The notes beneath the pieces were generated by a model. It was not told the origin of the DNA. It searched no databases and worked only from the letters and a program-made list of their open reading frames with translations. A DNA stretch of 64,000 bases from Bisporella sp. PMI_857 (Eukaryota; Ascomycota; Leotiomycetes; Helotiales; Helotiaceae). Position 1 is the stretch's first letter. Every line of letters begins with the position of its first letter. A program made the position numbers and the translations under genes. Below are positions 48,817 through 60,543 of this stretch, in pieces. The DNA is taken from NCBI GenBank assembly GCA_021307315.1, contig JAJSPD010000064.1:186001-250000 (forward strand), given 5' to 3'.

Positions 48817-48860
48817 CACATTACATCGCATCGCATCACATCATATCACATCGCATTGCC
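48817..48860. repeat. CATCR pentanucleotide repeat
   Basis: Degenerate CATCA/CATCG/CATTA pentamers over about 44 bp. Confidence 0.85.
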
Positions 48861-49115
48861 CCCATTTGAAACCCGAGCATTTGCTCAACTCAGGCCCTCT
48901 TCCCCCTCCTCCCCAATTTTTTTTTTAACCAAAAAAGTCCCAAACATCCTCTCACTCCCCCATCCGCCATCTACCATCCAACCAAAACCCAAACCGCCCA
49001 CATCCGCGAAACGGGATACCAGGCAGAAAAAGGAACGGGGGGGCGCCGCCACTGACGCGGAAGTTGGGGGGCTCCCACCCCACTAACCTGCTTACCTATT
49101 TTCTCACAACAACGA

Positions 49116-49156
49116 ACGGACGAACAAGCAAACAAATAAACAAACAAACAAACAAT
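49116..49156. repeat. AAAC-type microsatellite
   Basis: ACAA/CAAA repeats (AACAAACAAACAA pattern) over about 40 bp. Confidence 0.85.
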
Positions 49157-49201
49157 CACGCATTTGCTGACCGGAGGGAAAGAAAGAAAGGCGCCATGGA
49201 A

Positions 49202-49242
49202 ACCAAAAAAATAAAAAATAAAAATAAAAAAATAAAAAAATT
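49202..49242. repeat. AATAAAA microsatellite
   Basis: AATAAAA/AAAATAAA repeats, A-rich, over about 40 bp. Confidence 0.85.
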
Positions 49243-49390
49243 CCCCCCAAAAAATCAATTAAAATCTTGCCCGAGAAACATTCTCATCTTCCCCCATATA
49301 TTGTAACCAGTTTTGTTTGGTGGTAAAAGTGCGAGGGAAACCGGAAACCATCTTCCCCTCCCCCTAAAAAAAAAACATCCCCAAGATGAT

Positions 49391-49411
49391 GGGGGGGGGG
49401 GGGGGGGGGGG
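49391..49411 (+). repeat. G21 homopolymer tract
   Basis: Twenty-one consecutive G bases, directly visible. It could form G-quadruplex structure; the length may be unreliable because of sequencing error. Confidence 0.9.
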
Positions 49412-50085
49412 AATTAAAATATTAAAATATTTAAAGATAATTTTGCCTGCACCTCTTGCTAAGAGGTTCGGGTTCGGATTCAGTTTCAAACAACCCCCCC
49501 ACCAATGCCAAAGGCTCGGCGGGGAAGACCCATTTTCGGACCAGGGGAATGCTACGTATGTATATGGAGTATATCATCTTTGAAGTTTGGTAATTGCTAT
49601 TGCGGTGGATGGCGGTGAGAATCTGTGAGACAGGAAAGTCTGGAAGCCTGCTCAAGTATAATTGGTAAATTCGTAACCTAGGGCTTGTAATTGGTGAATG
49701 CGTAATTCAAAACTTTATAATTTGGGGAGGAAGGCTCAGGTAACGCATGTCAGCATTAGCGTTTAATGTTCTTATATCTTACGCAATGAGTTTGTTCTAA
49801 CTTCTCCCCGTCGTCTCACTTTGTCGATCACACACATCTTTGTCAGTTCAAAGAAGTTTATGGAAAAAAGTCGTGCATTCCTAGTCTACCTACTAATATG
49901 ACGGGTAAGCACAATCTTGTATTTGTCATAATTGCCTCGGTGAGGCTTTTCTTTGCATCAACATCGAGAAACTGGCGCGGACAACGCCTAGCGATGAAAA
50001 CCCTCCCATTGTAGGCATATCGGCTCCCAACTAACTAAAAAAGCAACGATTGTATGTATGGGGTATGAAGCGCGAAAAAGCACAA

Positions 50086-51420
50086 TTAATACAAAGAGCC
50101 AGTGACAGTGGGGATAGCATTATCAATGAACAAATTCTTCCGAGCCCAGACAACAATGAAAGAAGGGACCTTATATGTGCCGAAATGAGCAGTTCCTGCC
50201 TTCTTGCCGATGGAGACGCCCATGAAGCCTACAGCATATTAGCTAGAAGCACGGCAATGTAAAAGAATGGGTCACTTACGACTGGTAGCTACCTTGTAAG
50301 GAATTTGCGGCTTGCCGCTGAGGATCTGAGTGAAGTTCTTAGCGAGATGTGCAGCTTGCTTGTCACCGGTGATGAATTGTGGCCACTCAACATCGGAAAC
50401 GTCGCCTGCAGCATATGCATCCTTTGCCCCCTTGACCTTGAGAAGCTCGGGTTCGCAGATGATGTAGCCGTTCTCATTGAGGTATTTGGAAGGAACGTAT
50501 GAGGAGTTGGGTGTGACACCAAAAGTAGGAACATAGAGGTCGGTAATCAATTTTTCTCCATTTGAGAGGGTGAGCTCAATACGGTCATCGGCGGTTGGGG
50601 TTTGGCTACGGACTCTAGCGGAGACCTGAACATCGATCTTCAACTTCAGAAGTTCCTTTGTAGCAAGGTTTTGCATGCTCTCTGGCGTTCCATCGAGGAC
50701 CGTTGGACCGGAGGCAATCTGCGAACTTGTTAGCATAATGCCTGAATGCATCCCGTGGGTCTAACTTACCAGAACAACTTTCTTCTCATTGCCATAATTA
50801 TATGCCAACTCTCCAGCAAACTCGCAGCCAGTCACACCAGCACCAGCGACAACAATGTGCTTTGCCTTCTTGACCTTTTCTTGGAACTCATGGTACACCT
50901 TCTTTGTAGCTTCGGTAGAACCAACGCTCTTGAATGGGGTGTCCTCCTTAGCGTAAGAGCCAGTTGCAAGAATAACATAATCGTAGTCGATGGCCCGCTC
51001 TCCGCCATCACCCGAAACAGTAAGCTTCTTGGCATCGAAATCAATAGCAGTGGCGCTCGCGACAACAAACTCGAACTGTTCCTTCTTGAACTTGGCGAAA
51101 CCAGGAGCAATGGGATGGAAAATTTTGTCGGTAGCGATCTGTCCTGGAACCAAGCCTCGTGGTGCGGCCATGTTCCAGTAGAGATCGGTGTCGCGAGAAA
51201 CCAGGGTAATTTTGAAGGGCTCGAGCTTCTCCTTGACCTTGAGAATGCGGTGGGCAATGCCTACGCCGATGTAGGAACCACCGACGATGACGATGTGCTT
51301 AACCATGGCTAGATCTCTAGACTTAAGGGATGGAGGAGGTTGCTGATAGAAGTAGCCTGCAGTGAAGAAGTGAAAAACTTTGGTGAGCGCAGTGGCGGTG
51401 AGGTCAAGAATATAAACCAT
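50086..51420 (-). CDS. AIF/AMID-like FAD-dependent NAD(P)H oxidoreductase
   Basis: Exons in coding order are 50770-51420, 50280-50718 and 50086-50228, giving 410 aa. An N-terminal hydrophobic segment (about 38 residues, likely membrane anchor or targeting) precedes the FAD motif IVIVGGSYIGVGIA. The second nucleotide motif IVVAGAGVTGCEFAGELA is the NAD(P)H site, and AYAAGDVSD is the second FAD contact. This is the layout of fungal apoptosis-inducing-factor-like and AMID proteins, which are NAD(P)H:quinone oxidoreductases. A shorter start at 51306 begins directly before the FAD motif; the frame is also open further upstream. The small last exon completes the C-terminal domain. It is probably a housekeeping neighbour, not a cluster enzyme. 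Confidence 0.9.
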
Positions 51421-52642
51421 GGTAGGTAAGCTGTGCACGGGAGTTGCAGCAGGACTTACAAAAGTGAAAAAGAGATTATATGTACGGGTAGGCAAATCGG
51501 AGCTTACAAATGGAGGACGGAAAAGGGCAAGGCTGACCACTCAGCGGCTTTATCAGGGCGAGACAAGGGGGAAAAGTAACGAAAGGGGTAGTGAATGAAG
51601 CAGCAACAAAATGAGGAAAGCACGACTGAGAATGAATAAATGGTGGTAAGTAGCACTGTGTATGCCAATTCAGGGGAGGCAGCCAATCACGGCCCTTCGC
51701 TTTCGGTTCGGGAAGGGGCGATCAAGCCCCACTCCGCTGCGGCACGCCTCCAGCAGCCAACAAGAAACTCAGCCGCGTGCCCCCGATAAGAACTCCAAAA
51801 AAACAAAATAGAACGAACCATAATCTGATTTATAATATGCAACAGCCTTGCCGCAATCATATTCATTTTATTAAATCATTCACTTGTTTTCCCATGTCTC
51901 ATCGCGTCTCGCATTCAGTTCCAGTTGCTTGTGTTGCATTGCGGCTATCAAATTGGCTTATTTGATGAGTGGTGAATCATAACGTGCTTCGGACATTGTC
52001 TAATTGATTGATCCATTGATCCCATTGATTAGTGCTAGTTGGCAAACTGCAATTCCCGTACTCCTGATAACCGACACGCTGACACTTTACTTATATGCTG
52101 TACACCCCGTAGTACAATCGCACTCAGCCTACATTTCACAGCCTCGTTAAGCACGTGTCCAGTAGCGACTTGATTAAGAGTAGTGCTTACATACCATCTT
52201 TGTCCATGCCCATCGGAGTGAGCCTGAACCTAAACCTGAACATCTTTCAGACGCCGATGCCTCAAGGTAGGACCATCGGACGTGGAATTTAGGTTGGGCT
52301 CGCTTGATCCCGCAAACACCAGCAGAAATGTGCCAATGTGCCAATGTGCCAATGTGCTGCTGGCCCGTTATCCTTGGCGATTCGCAATCCCGATAGCCGC
52401 ACCCATTCAACCAATCAAACTAAGTTCCGTGCAAAGCACATACTAGTAACAAAGTAACAAAGAGGGTTCTGTTCTAATGCCTTCCTGCATTACTGAAAGC
52501 TCGGACCAAAGTAACGTGATTGCGTGCCTGGTTGCATGCCAACAAGACACGGTAGAGTTTTAGAATCTGAGAGTCTCAAAGTTTCAGAATCCAAGGCGAA
52601 AAAGAGGAAATCAAACAGACTTCATTCCCATGTGCTGTATAT
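51421..52642. other. Intergenic region with an 8-bp tandem repeat
   Basis: 1.2 kb upstream of the AIF-like gene. An 8-bp unit (TGTGCCAA) is repeated about 3.5 times near 52328-52358. No gene supported. Confidence 0.5.
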
Positions 52643-54453
52643 CTAGATAAGCAATATATCATGAGTTAGCTCAAAGGTTTCTTTCCATGCAAAAGACGGT
52701 CTGGCCTGTCTTCTCCTCCATATCTCCTCAAGAATAGGTAGGATCCTCTTCCGGTGATTGAGCGTTGGATCGAGGATCGGCGTAGAATTAAAAATGTTTC
52801 GAAAGAACTGCTTTTCTTCTTCTTGCCTTGCAACGCACGCTACCATGTACAGCGGACATATTAACGCGGGCAGAAGCGCGACTGAAATCCGAGTTTGGAG
52901 TAATTGCATGACTTCTGATACGGTTGAGTCTATCATGTCCAGCTTTTGGAAGCCATGGGCGATCAGATGAAGATATATGGTTGCCATGTAGGCAAATATG
53001 TGAGTGATGAGGGCGGGTGAGGTGAAGCCTGCATTCTGAAATGGACCTATTCCGCTATCAGAAATGCTGAATCCGTCCAAAGCATCCTGAGCAGAACCAC
53101 ACTGGATCTCTCTACCAATATCCTCCAAAGTGTCCTTAAATCGTGTACAATCAAATTGGCCTTGGTGCAAAGCCTGACTCGTTTGCTCATAAAGCGCTGC
53201 GATCCGGCCAATCTGAAGCATAGCCCAGTTTTTGCAGCCCATGATATGCTCAAGTTGAATATGTGAGCTGGAACAAATGACACATGAATGGAAACCAAAC
53301 AAGTTAGGCGTTGTTCCCGAAGTGATCGAAGAGATGATGTCGAGCCAAACCATCGAGCCACCCAAGAACCTGAAGGCCACGATCTGTTCTGTGACCAGCG
53401 ACTCATCAAGCGAAAGGGGCCGATCTTCCATCAAGATCGTCCTTGCTCTTTCATCGAGTCCTAAACCTGCAAAGGACTGTTCATGACCTCTCTGGAACAT
53501 ATTCATGGCGGCGCGAAGATGCGGCTTCCATGAATTACCATGACCAACGTAGAGCTAGCAACCGTCGTTAGAATAATGCGGAAGTTTTATAGAGTGAAAG
53601 GTTACCTCATAAAATACCATCTGAAAGACTGCTGCCACAACTCCCAATCCATTATGTGGGCAGGAATTTTGGGCTAGTCGATTGAGTTCTTGGATACAAA
53701 CCTCAAGACTCGTTTCCTGTCCGACTAATGTGTGAACTTTGCTCGGATGATTGAGTTGGGTAAGTAGTACTGTTCGGCTATGCGCGCCGAGTGCGAGAAG
53801 TGCGTGGTATAGAGCTTTCGTTCTAAGCGCTAATGCCAACACCCAGCCACGCCCTCCCTCGAGTATACCGGGCTTGTACAATGGAAACTGTAATGGGAAC
53901 ACATTGTCTAAAAAGTGCATCAACAGTACGGTCTGTTCTGAGGGAAGATAGACCATGGAATCAGGCAATAATTGAACGCCATGTTTAGGCGACGACAAAT
54001 TCTGCTTTTCATCAAAATCTTACAAGCTTGATGAACTTATGGGGTCGAAATGCTTACGGTTAATAATGCATCTTGTACTCTGTCTTCCTTAAACGATCCA
54101 TGGTCTGAGGGAGGGGTAACACCATGATCGGGACTCGAACCAGACCCAGAGGTGGAAGAATTGTCTGCGGAGACACTCGATGACTTAGGTGCTATTTTGA
54201 TGATTGGGTCTCGTTGCTTTGAGTACTGAGTTGCAGCTTTCCGTCTTGAGGTATGCTTGACAATCTCTTTGAGGCTATTTACAACGGCTTTCTCCTTCTC
54301 CTTGTTGTTCATCCAGTCTGGCTTGGGTCCAAATCCATAGCAGGTAATAGAAAGAGACTCACAAGTCGAACAGTGCGGACGGCCCTCATCACACTTCTTC
54401 TTGCGCAGGCGACAAGTCCAACAGCCCTGCTTACTCCGCAGTGGGGCACTCAT
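52643..54453 (-). CDS. Zn2Cys6 transcription factor (C6 finger, fungal-specific TF domain)
   Basis: Exons in coding order are 54058-54453, 53606-54001 and 52643-53554, giving 567 aa. The N-terminal zinc cluster is CWTCRLRKKKCDEGRPHCSTC with Cys11, Cys14, Cys21, Cys28, Cys31 and Cys38. A Ser-rich linker follows, then a long helical regulatory domain (LYKPGILEGGRGWVLALALR, SSSHIQLEHIMGCKNWAM) of the Fungal_trans_2 type. It lies 11 kb from the polyketide cluster, and no nearby metabolic gene suggests its target. The start codon is directly upstream of the zinc cluster, as is usual. Confidence 0.9.
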
Positions 54454-55380
54454 TCTGGTTGAAGCTGGATCTCACAGATGATAGGACTATACTTTTTAAG
54501 ATGAAACGGACACCACCATATGATGCCAGTTTCTACGTGTATGTGGCCGCAGTTGTCGATGGATTTGATACCTATGGGTTAGCAGCTGAAGAGGTGGTCT
54601 CACATGTTTGCGGACTAATGATGTTCCACTTATTCTCCATTATAGGTCTAGCGGGATTTCTTTCAGCCTCTCATGATGACATAATGTTCATAAAGTTTCA
54701 CTTCTGTTTACAGCCTTTTACCATTTCTTGATTTTGCAATATGGAAACAATCCCTTACAAGTCTTGGGTCATAGAACTTAAGGCATGCCGATACTTATAA
54801 AATTTCAATCATTTCACAGCATCTTGCATCCGAACGCGGCTGAATCGCTGTGATCGATGTCGTAATGGACATCATGTTTACTGTACGTTATCGACTCCAT
54901 TTCCGCTATCGCAGCACTGGCCCACATTGTCTAAAATATGTTAGGCTCCTATGCCGTTCTAGAATTTGTGGGAAGTGTACTTGAGACTCACTTTAACAAC
55001 ACGGAATGTTGTGCGCCTTCAACCGCTACGAATCAGAAAAGAAAACTCGAAATGGCTCTCTTGATTCTCTTCCTTGATTGGATTGTGGTCGTCAGTTAGG
55101 ACTAAAAGTGTAGATGTACTTGCCCGATCTATTGGAGATTATGCAAAGAAGATTGCTGTCACCAGAGAAGACTACCTTGAGGTCACCGGCGAGTCACATC
55201 ATGGCGAAAGGATATCAGAATCAGATGTATAGTGCAGCAAAGGTGGCAGACGCCAAATCGCACTGCAATGGTTCTCAAGCATACAATATTGTCGGATTTA
55301 TGAAGAGACAAAATACTTCAAAATATAGACCGGGCTGGGTCTGAGAATAAGCGTCCTTGATTCATGAATCCTAGGCGTAC

Positions 55381-55403
55381 GGGGGGGGGGGGGGGGGGGG
55401 GGG
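55381..55403 (+). repeat. G23 homopolymer tract
   Basis: Twenty-three consecutive G bases, directly visible. It is the second such tract in the window. Confidence 0.9.
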
Positions 55404-57003
55404 ATTATGCATAGACAAGAGATTCCAATAGTATATTCACCAGAACCCTGACCTTTCAATTGTTCATCAACCGAAACCTAACAATTGCGTGCAAGAAAGG
55501 TTGAATGTAAGGATTCTTTCTGGCGACTCCTTCTGCACTCTCCTCCTCCACCAGCAGGATCTGTAGCTTTCTCACATTCCTTCCTCCTCTGTCTGATTCA
55601 CCTCCCCCTCTTTCCTCCTAAAGGGAGAAGTCAGAATTGACTTAATACTGTGTTATTCTCCTTTCTCGTGCTCGCTGTCTTCCATCAACAACATCCTCAT
55701 CCATATCTCTTTAAAATTAATCACCTTCTCTGGCAGCGGCACAGCAACCTTTTAGAATGCCATATTATAATTGTGGGAAGTTGGAATGGAGCTATCTGTT
55801 CCAAGGCTGTTGAGGTCAACTGCGCAATGTTTGGGTTCTGCCTAATGATGATGAACTGAGTTATATGGTGTTGGTACATGTGCCCCTTTTATCCTTTGTA
55901 CGGCTCTCCCTTTCCTTGGGACACTGCCAAGAGTGCTTGGTTATGGATTGGCCTGGTAGTTGAAAGATAAGACCCCCTCGTTGTGGATATTTTGTTGATA
56001 TCGTGCACTCGGTTTTGATTTCTATCTTTATAATTAATAAAAGGTTTATGTTAAGAGAGTCAGCTCAAAAGTTTCAAGTCAAGACAAAATCCTTGCAGGA
56101 AGTAGCTCTGAAAATAGGAATATTCCAAATGCCTCAATGCTCGGATGATGGCAGATGATATTTCTTCATAGGTATAGCAGAGGCCCTTGTTCATCGAGCA
56201 CAAAATCACATATTAGCTTAAGGAAGCCATCTGACCCACGTCCCTCTGACCAAGGGGTTTGAGAGGTATGGGCTGAAATCAGGTCTGCGAAACGTATGAT
56301 TCAGGTCAGGCGACGTATCTAATGCATCTCAAACATTGAGAATGCACAGCTGTGTCACTCCCAGTGGCGGTAAAAGTTGGTCACGAATATCTCCCTATAA
56401 TACTTGGATGGAAGATTAGGTTGTTTTACTAGGTGATATCCCATTGGATCTAGAATACAGCACAGGTATAGACTACGTTACTCTACAAGCTGTACAGCAT
56501 AAGCCCTGTTCCACGAAAGCCTGACCCATCTTCAGGGCTGAAGTGTAACCTTAAAGTGGTGATCCAATGTTGTACAAGATTTTAAGTACCGGAAACAGGA
56601 CGAAATCTTACTTGCCTCCGAATACAGTATATTACGGGACATCTCGATAGTAGCATTTCTGACCAGCATCTCCTTGGCTGCACCTGCCATGTGACTCTCT
56701 GAGCAGAGAGAACAACCGGCGTTAAAGCAGCAAGACTGCACAGTACCGACCGCGAGGGTTGAACTGAAACACGGAACAGAATAGCAGGGGCGACGATAAT
56801 ACGATGCAAAGCATTAGCATCCCAGCTAGAGCAGGGATAATAAGCCTCCGAGTATACCCAGAGCTTTGGATCACCCTAGCCTTATCGGATGTATAAGTCA
56901 GCGCACTATGGACCGCGTAAGCAGGGTCAGAGATAGAGGGATTCTTTTTGGGGAATATACCTCGTAGTGCTTACCAGAGAAACGATTATCTGTTGCCGTT
57001 GTA

Positions 57004-57155
57004 CAGTAGGGTGCAAAAAGTATCGACACCCCCCCTTGCTAGCGTGACTGTATATACGCAGTTTCAGCGCTGCAGTTTTTAATGTACGCATTTTCACTCC
57101 CCTGAAGCAACCGCGCTAGCAAGGGGGGGGTGTCGATACTTTTTGCACCCTACTG
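57004..57155. mobile_element. 152-bp Tc1/mariner-type MITE
   Basis: Terminal inverted repeats of about 42 bp start CAGTAGGGTGCAAAAAGTAT and end in the reverse complement, nearly identical apart from one C in a C7/C8 run. The element is flanked on both sides by TA (57002-57003 and 57156-57157), the target duplication of Tc1/mariner elements. It has no coding capacity, so it is a non-autonomous derivative that would need a transposase elsewhere. Confidence 0.85.
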
Positions 57156-59013
57156 TATCAATCGCGATCCCGGATTGAAGTCCTCTCTAACGTGAGATGC
57201 CCAGGTGAAGTCTCGCGTACAGCAGCCGGAAATCTTGTGCAATAGTTAATGTTGGAAGGCACTTAAGTAAGTCTAACTAAATTGCTATCTTTCTGTTATA
57301 GTGTATTTGGATTTAGATTGGGTTAGCTAGAACACCGAGATTAAGCTTAGAGAATGCTTTAGTCATGCTGTCATATGCTGACATCCTCAGTTAGCAGAAC
57401 AAAAATATTCCCTCAGCAACTGTCGCAAGCTCCTTCTTAGCGTTGTACTGCATGAGGATGGTGGCCTGGAACTCTCTGATAAGGTCGCATTCGGGCTTTC
57501 GGTCGGTGAACTACACGAGCATAGGGGACACGCTGTTCGTTCGGCGGAAAGATAAGGGAGAATTCTATTGAGATAGAGGGTCAAAGCAATTGGCGGTATA
57601 GCGTCCTGTGAGTGTTTAATAGCTCATTCGGTCCTTGCAGGCTTATTGTACATCTTGGCGCCTGACCAGCTTTGCATGTTGTGCTAAATATTCCTAAGAA
57701 TTTCTAGGAATTTTACAAACGTTTTAAGAATTATTTAGTGGTACCGGCTAGGAACGAGTGATTAAATTCTACGGGAGAGCCAGGAACAACCGTAGTCACG
57801 GGCATGACGCCAATAAGTAATCATCCTTGAAAGCAGGGATTTCGATATCTGATTCTCTGAGAATAAATGCCTAAATATGTCAATTTTGGCACGGATTATG
57901 ACTTTTGTTTGCAGTTACATGCTTTGTGTAGTGTGATATTATCCAGATGGATGATTATTTATCAAATTCATTTCCTTTTAACCGCGAGTAAGTGCGGATC
58001 TTGTTCTAGCTACTTGATTGGCGCACTCTTCTCTGTTAAGATAAGGACCACGGATATATGAAAATATTATATTTATTATATTTTCTGAATAGGTTGTTCT
58101 TACAGAAATAACCCAACTAATCCGTTGCATATCATTTGTACTTTATTCAAGTTTAAACAGTATATCCAACTATCCAGATGTCGTCCCGTAGTCCTCCATC
58201 ATTTCAATGCTTTTCACATCATTTGGCAATGACTGCGTTGACAGTACCTCTTGATATTTTAGATTTGTTTTATAACTAAAACCATAACTGAAGAAACCAA
58301 TACAGTGACGCGACCGAATTAATGAGCTTTAATAAAGCATTTGTAGTCTTCAAATATCTCCGGTTCTCTTTGGACATAGACACCTTTAGCAAAGCTAGTC
58401 ATAAATATTTAAAAGAGCGAGAAGCTGCTCAAAATAGGTACAGAAAGTTATTCATTACAAGCTCAAGCTCAAAGACAAGACAAGAGATGGTTCAATATCG
58501 ACTTATCAAGTCTGCAGTCATGAAGACGACTGGTAACATGGGGAGATACAGGAAATTGAAGTTGAGGTAGTATTCCCACTTGATTTTAAGAGCTCCCGGT
58601 CTTTCTTTGTAACGCTTAATCTTTGGAGCGAGCACGATTGCCTTGGGATTTCTTATCTAAAGTATGCTATACAAATTGTGTAAGCAAGCGAACGAGGGCA
58701 GTTATGAAGATCAGAGGTTGGTATAAGGAAGCATTATATTCCTTTACATTCCTGACATACTTGAGTTCTGAACTAGCTTGCCTGACCACAAAGGAAGTGG
58801 TGACTATGATAAACCGAACTCCTACATCCATACAGTGGATGTGTTCACGCTCGTGTTACCCTAAACTTGCTGACTAATACCAAGACCGACGTATTACATA
58901 AGCCGAAGACTATCGCGCTCGCGTCCAGAAATTGCTTCAAATTTACTCATGCTTCTTACAATTTTGGGAAGATTGACCCGCCTGTAGATAATCTTCTATA
59001 TCATGGCAAAGCT

Positions 59014-60417
59014 ATGCGACGCGTAGTAGTCACAGGTCTCGGTGCTGTGACCCCCCTAGGTGTTGGCATCAAGCAGACTTGGAACAGTTTGATTGCTGGT
59101 GAGTGTGGAATTGTCAGTGTCGCTAACCGACAACCGGCACACCGATGGCGAGAGCTTCCCAGTACTGTGGCAGGAATAGTGCCCATTGCAGAAGGCAATA
59201 CAAAGGAAAATGGGAAATGGCTCGCGTCAGATTGGTTAAGCAGCGGTGATGAGCGCAGGATGGCCAAGTTCACACAATACGCCATTGCTGCTACGGAAAT
59301 GGCTTTAAACGATGCAGGATGGCTACCGCGGACAGAAGAGGAAAAGTATGTCACAGGAGTATGTCTGGGCAGTGGAATTGGCAATTTACAGGAGCTATAC
59401 GATACAAGTCTGTCGTATGACAAAGCGGTATGGCTGTTCTTCATACTTCTAGTAATGTTTTGCTAACTTTTTTTCTTTGGCCCAGGGTTATAAAAAGGTA
59501 TCACCTCTGTTCGTGCCACAACTTCTTATCAACCTCGCTGCCGGTCACATATCCATGAAGTACGGACTTCAAGGGCCGAACCATGCTGTCACAACGGCTT
59601 GTACAACTGGGGCACACGCTATTGGCGACGCATCCAGGTTCATTGGTTTTGGGGATGCAGATGTTATGGTGGCAGGCGGTTCTGAATCTTGTATTCATCC
59701 TTTGGCCCTGGCTGGGTTCTCCAGATCTCGATCGCTGGCCACAGCATACAATGACGACCCAACTTCGTCGTCGCGACCATTTGACCGGGACAGGGCTGGT
59801 TTTGTAATAGCCGAAGGCGCAGGTGTTGTTATACTTGAGGAGTTGGAGCACGCAAAGGCCCGTGGTGCTGATATCTATGCCGAGATCCGCGGATATGGTT
59901 GCAGTGGTGATGCATATCATGTTACTGCACCACGAGAAAATGGACATGGCGCTTTTTTGGCGATGAAGAGGGCTCTAAAAAATGCTCAAATTCGGCCAAA
60001 AGAGGTCGACTATATTAACGCACATGCAACAAGTACACCGCTTGGAGATACCGCCGAGAATGCCGCCATCACCAGTCTAATGCTAGGCAACGAGGGCTAT
60101 GAAATAGGAAGCCAGGTGGCGGTCAGCAGTACAAAAGGTGCCATTGGCCATCTTTTGGGTGCCGCTGGGGCCGTCGAGGCGATTTTCTCTATACTCTCCA
60201 TAAAAGAAGTAAGCGTGCACAAAAGTTGTCAAGCATAGTACTAATGATGTGATAGAATATTTTGCCACCGACACTGAACCTCCACAATCTAGAAAGCGGC
60301 TACAAATTCAATTATGTGCCTCTAGAATCACAGCAAAAAGAGGTAGGCGTTTCCATTTCCAACAGCTTTGGATTTGGTGGCACAAACGCCTCTTTAGTGT
60401 TCTCAAAATATAATTGA
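59014..60417 (+). CDS. CEM1-like: Mitochondrial-type 3-oxoacyl-[ACP] synthase (KAS II, FabF/Cem1-like)
   Basis: Exons are 59014-59427, 59486-60208 and 60256-60417, giving 432 aa. It condenses malonyl-ACP with acyl-ACP in type II (mitochondrial) fatty acid synthesis. The catalytic triad is complete: Cys177 ([10 protein letters not shown]), His318 ([12 protein letters not shown]) and His360 ([14 protein letters not shown]), with the lysine at 355. The C-terminal FGFGGTNAS glycine loop is present in the small third exon. The ATG at 59014 begins the conserved [16 protein letters not shown]; no convincing mitochondrial presequence is seen with this start, though the frame is open upstream and an extra exon cannot be excluded. 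It is a single free-standing enzyme, not a PKS fragment. Confidence 0.92.
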
Positions 60418-60543
60418 AGTCGCTGCTTTCTAAAATCTTATCATTTCTCTGCGATTTGATGCTACGCGCTGCTGGTGTATTCGCAAATTTCGCTTCTCTT
60501 GAAATTGGGATATATCATTGCATACTCTACCACGTTGTTGCCA

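Larger units (their letters stand above)
43655..50085. other. 6.4-kb gene-free region with simple repeats
   Basis: No frame here carries a recognisable domain and no tRNA or rRNA was recognised. The first part is the promoter side of the AflR-like gene. Simple repeats and a G21 tract cluster at 47.1-49.4 kb and are listed separately. It may be a cluster boundary, old degraded sequence, or a long regulatory region. Confidence 0.5.
54454..59013. other. 4.6-kb gene-poor region with a MITE and a G tract
   Basis: No intact gene is supported. It contains a G23 tract, a 152-bp inverted-repeat element and a short protein-like remnant near 57392-57510 on the minus strand. The part from about 57.6 to 58.9 kb is AT-rich, as expected of decayed sequence. 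Confidence 0.45.

Noticed and set aside
48751..49258. Overlapping frames of 95-111 codons
   Set aside because: They run through microsatellites and homopolymer tracts; composition explains the open frame.
50746..51312. 188-codon plus-strand frame
   Set aside because: Exactly antisense to the first exon of the AIF-like gene, whose motifs are unambiguous; no domain on this strand.
57392..57510. Protein-like minus-strand stretch (TDRKPECDLIREFQATILMQ and following residues)
   Set aside because: Only about 39 residues between stops with no flanking exons recognised; possibly a gene relic but too little to annotate.
58322..58570. 82-codon plus-strand frame
   Set aside because: AT-rich, low complexity, no domain, no splice partners.
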